Below the pieces are notes generated by a model, which did no database searches, was not told where the DNA came from, and saw nothing but the letters and a program-made list of their open reading frames with translations. Position numbers and translations under genes: made by a program. 64,000 nt of DNA, taken from contig JACMZG010001913.1 in NCBI GenBank assembly GCA_018340805.1, forward strand, positions 39,681,115-39,745,114, read 5' to 3'. Positions within the stretch are counted from its first letter, which is position 1, and each line of letters opens with the position of its first letter. This document shows positions 63,291 to 64,000 of the stretch, piece after piece. Source of the DNA: Microvelia longipes. Its lineage: Eukaryota > Arthropoda > Insecta > Hemiptera > Veliidae.

Positions 63291-64000
63291 AATTGAATAA
63301 CATCAAACATTTAGCAATTACAAGCAGATAAATACTGGTCAGTACCTAGAAAAAAGGTTCAAAACAAACTTCAATAAAATCGTCCCTGCTATTGTGAATC
63401 ACACAAAATGTTTTCCTCTTTACATGACATGCAAAAAACAACAAGTAAACAAAAAGTGACTCAATCAACACCAGAAAGTGGATGTGTGTCAAAATACTTT
63501 CGAAGTTCAAAATCCTACTAAAGTGTTTATGGAAAAGTAAATAGCGGATGCTACCAGGAAAATGAGTAATAGTTAACTTAATAAAGTGACATAATGCAAT
63601 TTTTTTTTTATTTTTATTTTAATATAAATAAAAGTCTTACGAAAAACCGAAGTTACTTTATGACTCAAACTAATATTTAATTAATCATTTATTAAAATAG
63701 CATCTTTCTATAGTTGGTTTTATATAATTAATAAAATGTATTCGTAAAAATATTTAAAATAATTTTTAATCATTAATAATTAATTTGATTTAGTACTATA
63801 ATAATTTTGTGAATTCTTTACACGCGAAAACCTTCTCCAATCTTTCTTTAGGAAATGGTTCTGCAATTTGTTTTTAAGTTTATACCTGATAATGAAAACT
63901 TAATTAGGAATCATTTCTAATTGGTAGCTTTTATTTGATTTATGTTTAATGTTTTTAAATGAATTTATTTTTAACAACATATATACATATATTAAATTAA
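63291..64000. other. AT-rich sequence after the unidentified gene
   Basis: A possible further exon-like frame at about 63405-63520 (QKTTSKQKVTQSTPESG, then CVSKYFRSSKSY and a stop) may be the true C-terminus of the preceding gene. Beyond it the sequence is plain AT-rich; AATAAA-like signals occur near 63625. Confidence 0.3.

Overview
This is a piece of an AT-rich insect nuclear genome. The evidence is a 7-transmembrane odorant receptor (Or, 7tm_6) locus, spliced genes with GT-AG introns, non-LTR retrotransposons of the I/R1-like group with an RNase H domain, many small inverted-repeat DNA elements, 5S-rRNA-derived SINEs and very long (TA)n tracts. The order cannot be fixed from the sequence; a hemipteran-like insect is my guess only. 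A run of 30 N at 54996-55025 joins two contigs, and the sequence on the far side has a different base composition.

Layout. 1-8.8 kb is non-coding and holds a direct tandem duplication (2201-3610 and 3619-6608). The second copy carries a 1585-bp fold-back element inserted at TA, and the first copy preserves the empty site. 8.8-11.9 kb holds small DNA elements and dispersed repeat relics. 11.9-18.3 kb is a nearly full-length non-LTR retrotransposon on the minus strand (CCHC ORF1; endonuclease-RT-RNase H ORF2), broken by frameshifts. 20.4-32.5 kb is a plus-strand gene of seven coding exons. Its splice phases all agree and predict a 654-residue coiled-coil protein I do not recognise. Its introns hold at least six mobile elements, including a 5'-truncated I-like element with a 15-bp target duplication nested in a MITE. 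32.6-35.5 kb is non-coding with MITEs and a 5S-SINE. 35.5-41.3 kb and 50.4-54.7 kb are two copies of one segment. Each has tRNA-like repeat relics, a fragment of an LTR-retrotransposon integrase, a minisatellite, and the first two exons of an odorant receptor. Copy 1 is frameshifted. Copy 2 is intact but runs into the assembly gap. Two further receptor exons (44563-44667 and 46084-46242) lie downstream of copy 1 and fit it in phase. 41.3-50.4 kb is otherwise filled with SINEs, inverted repeats, (TA)n and a Gypsy-type RT relic. After the gap, 57.3-63.3 kb carries a chain of short exon-like segments with partly consistent phases, belonging to a plus-strand gene I cannot identify.

Many breaks in otherwise conserved frames are one-base changes in homopolymer runs, in the retrotransposons, the Or copies and the duplicated 2-6.6 kb segment. 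Part of the apparent decay, and perhaps part of the duplication, may therefore be long-read error or unmerged haplotypes rather than biology. I see no prokaryotic, CRISPR-like or viral gene system. The most interesting parts are the two diverging Or copies with opposite minisatellite expansion, the 5S-derived SINE family, and the two uncharacterised genes.
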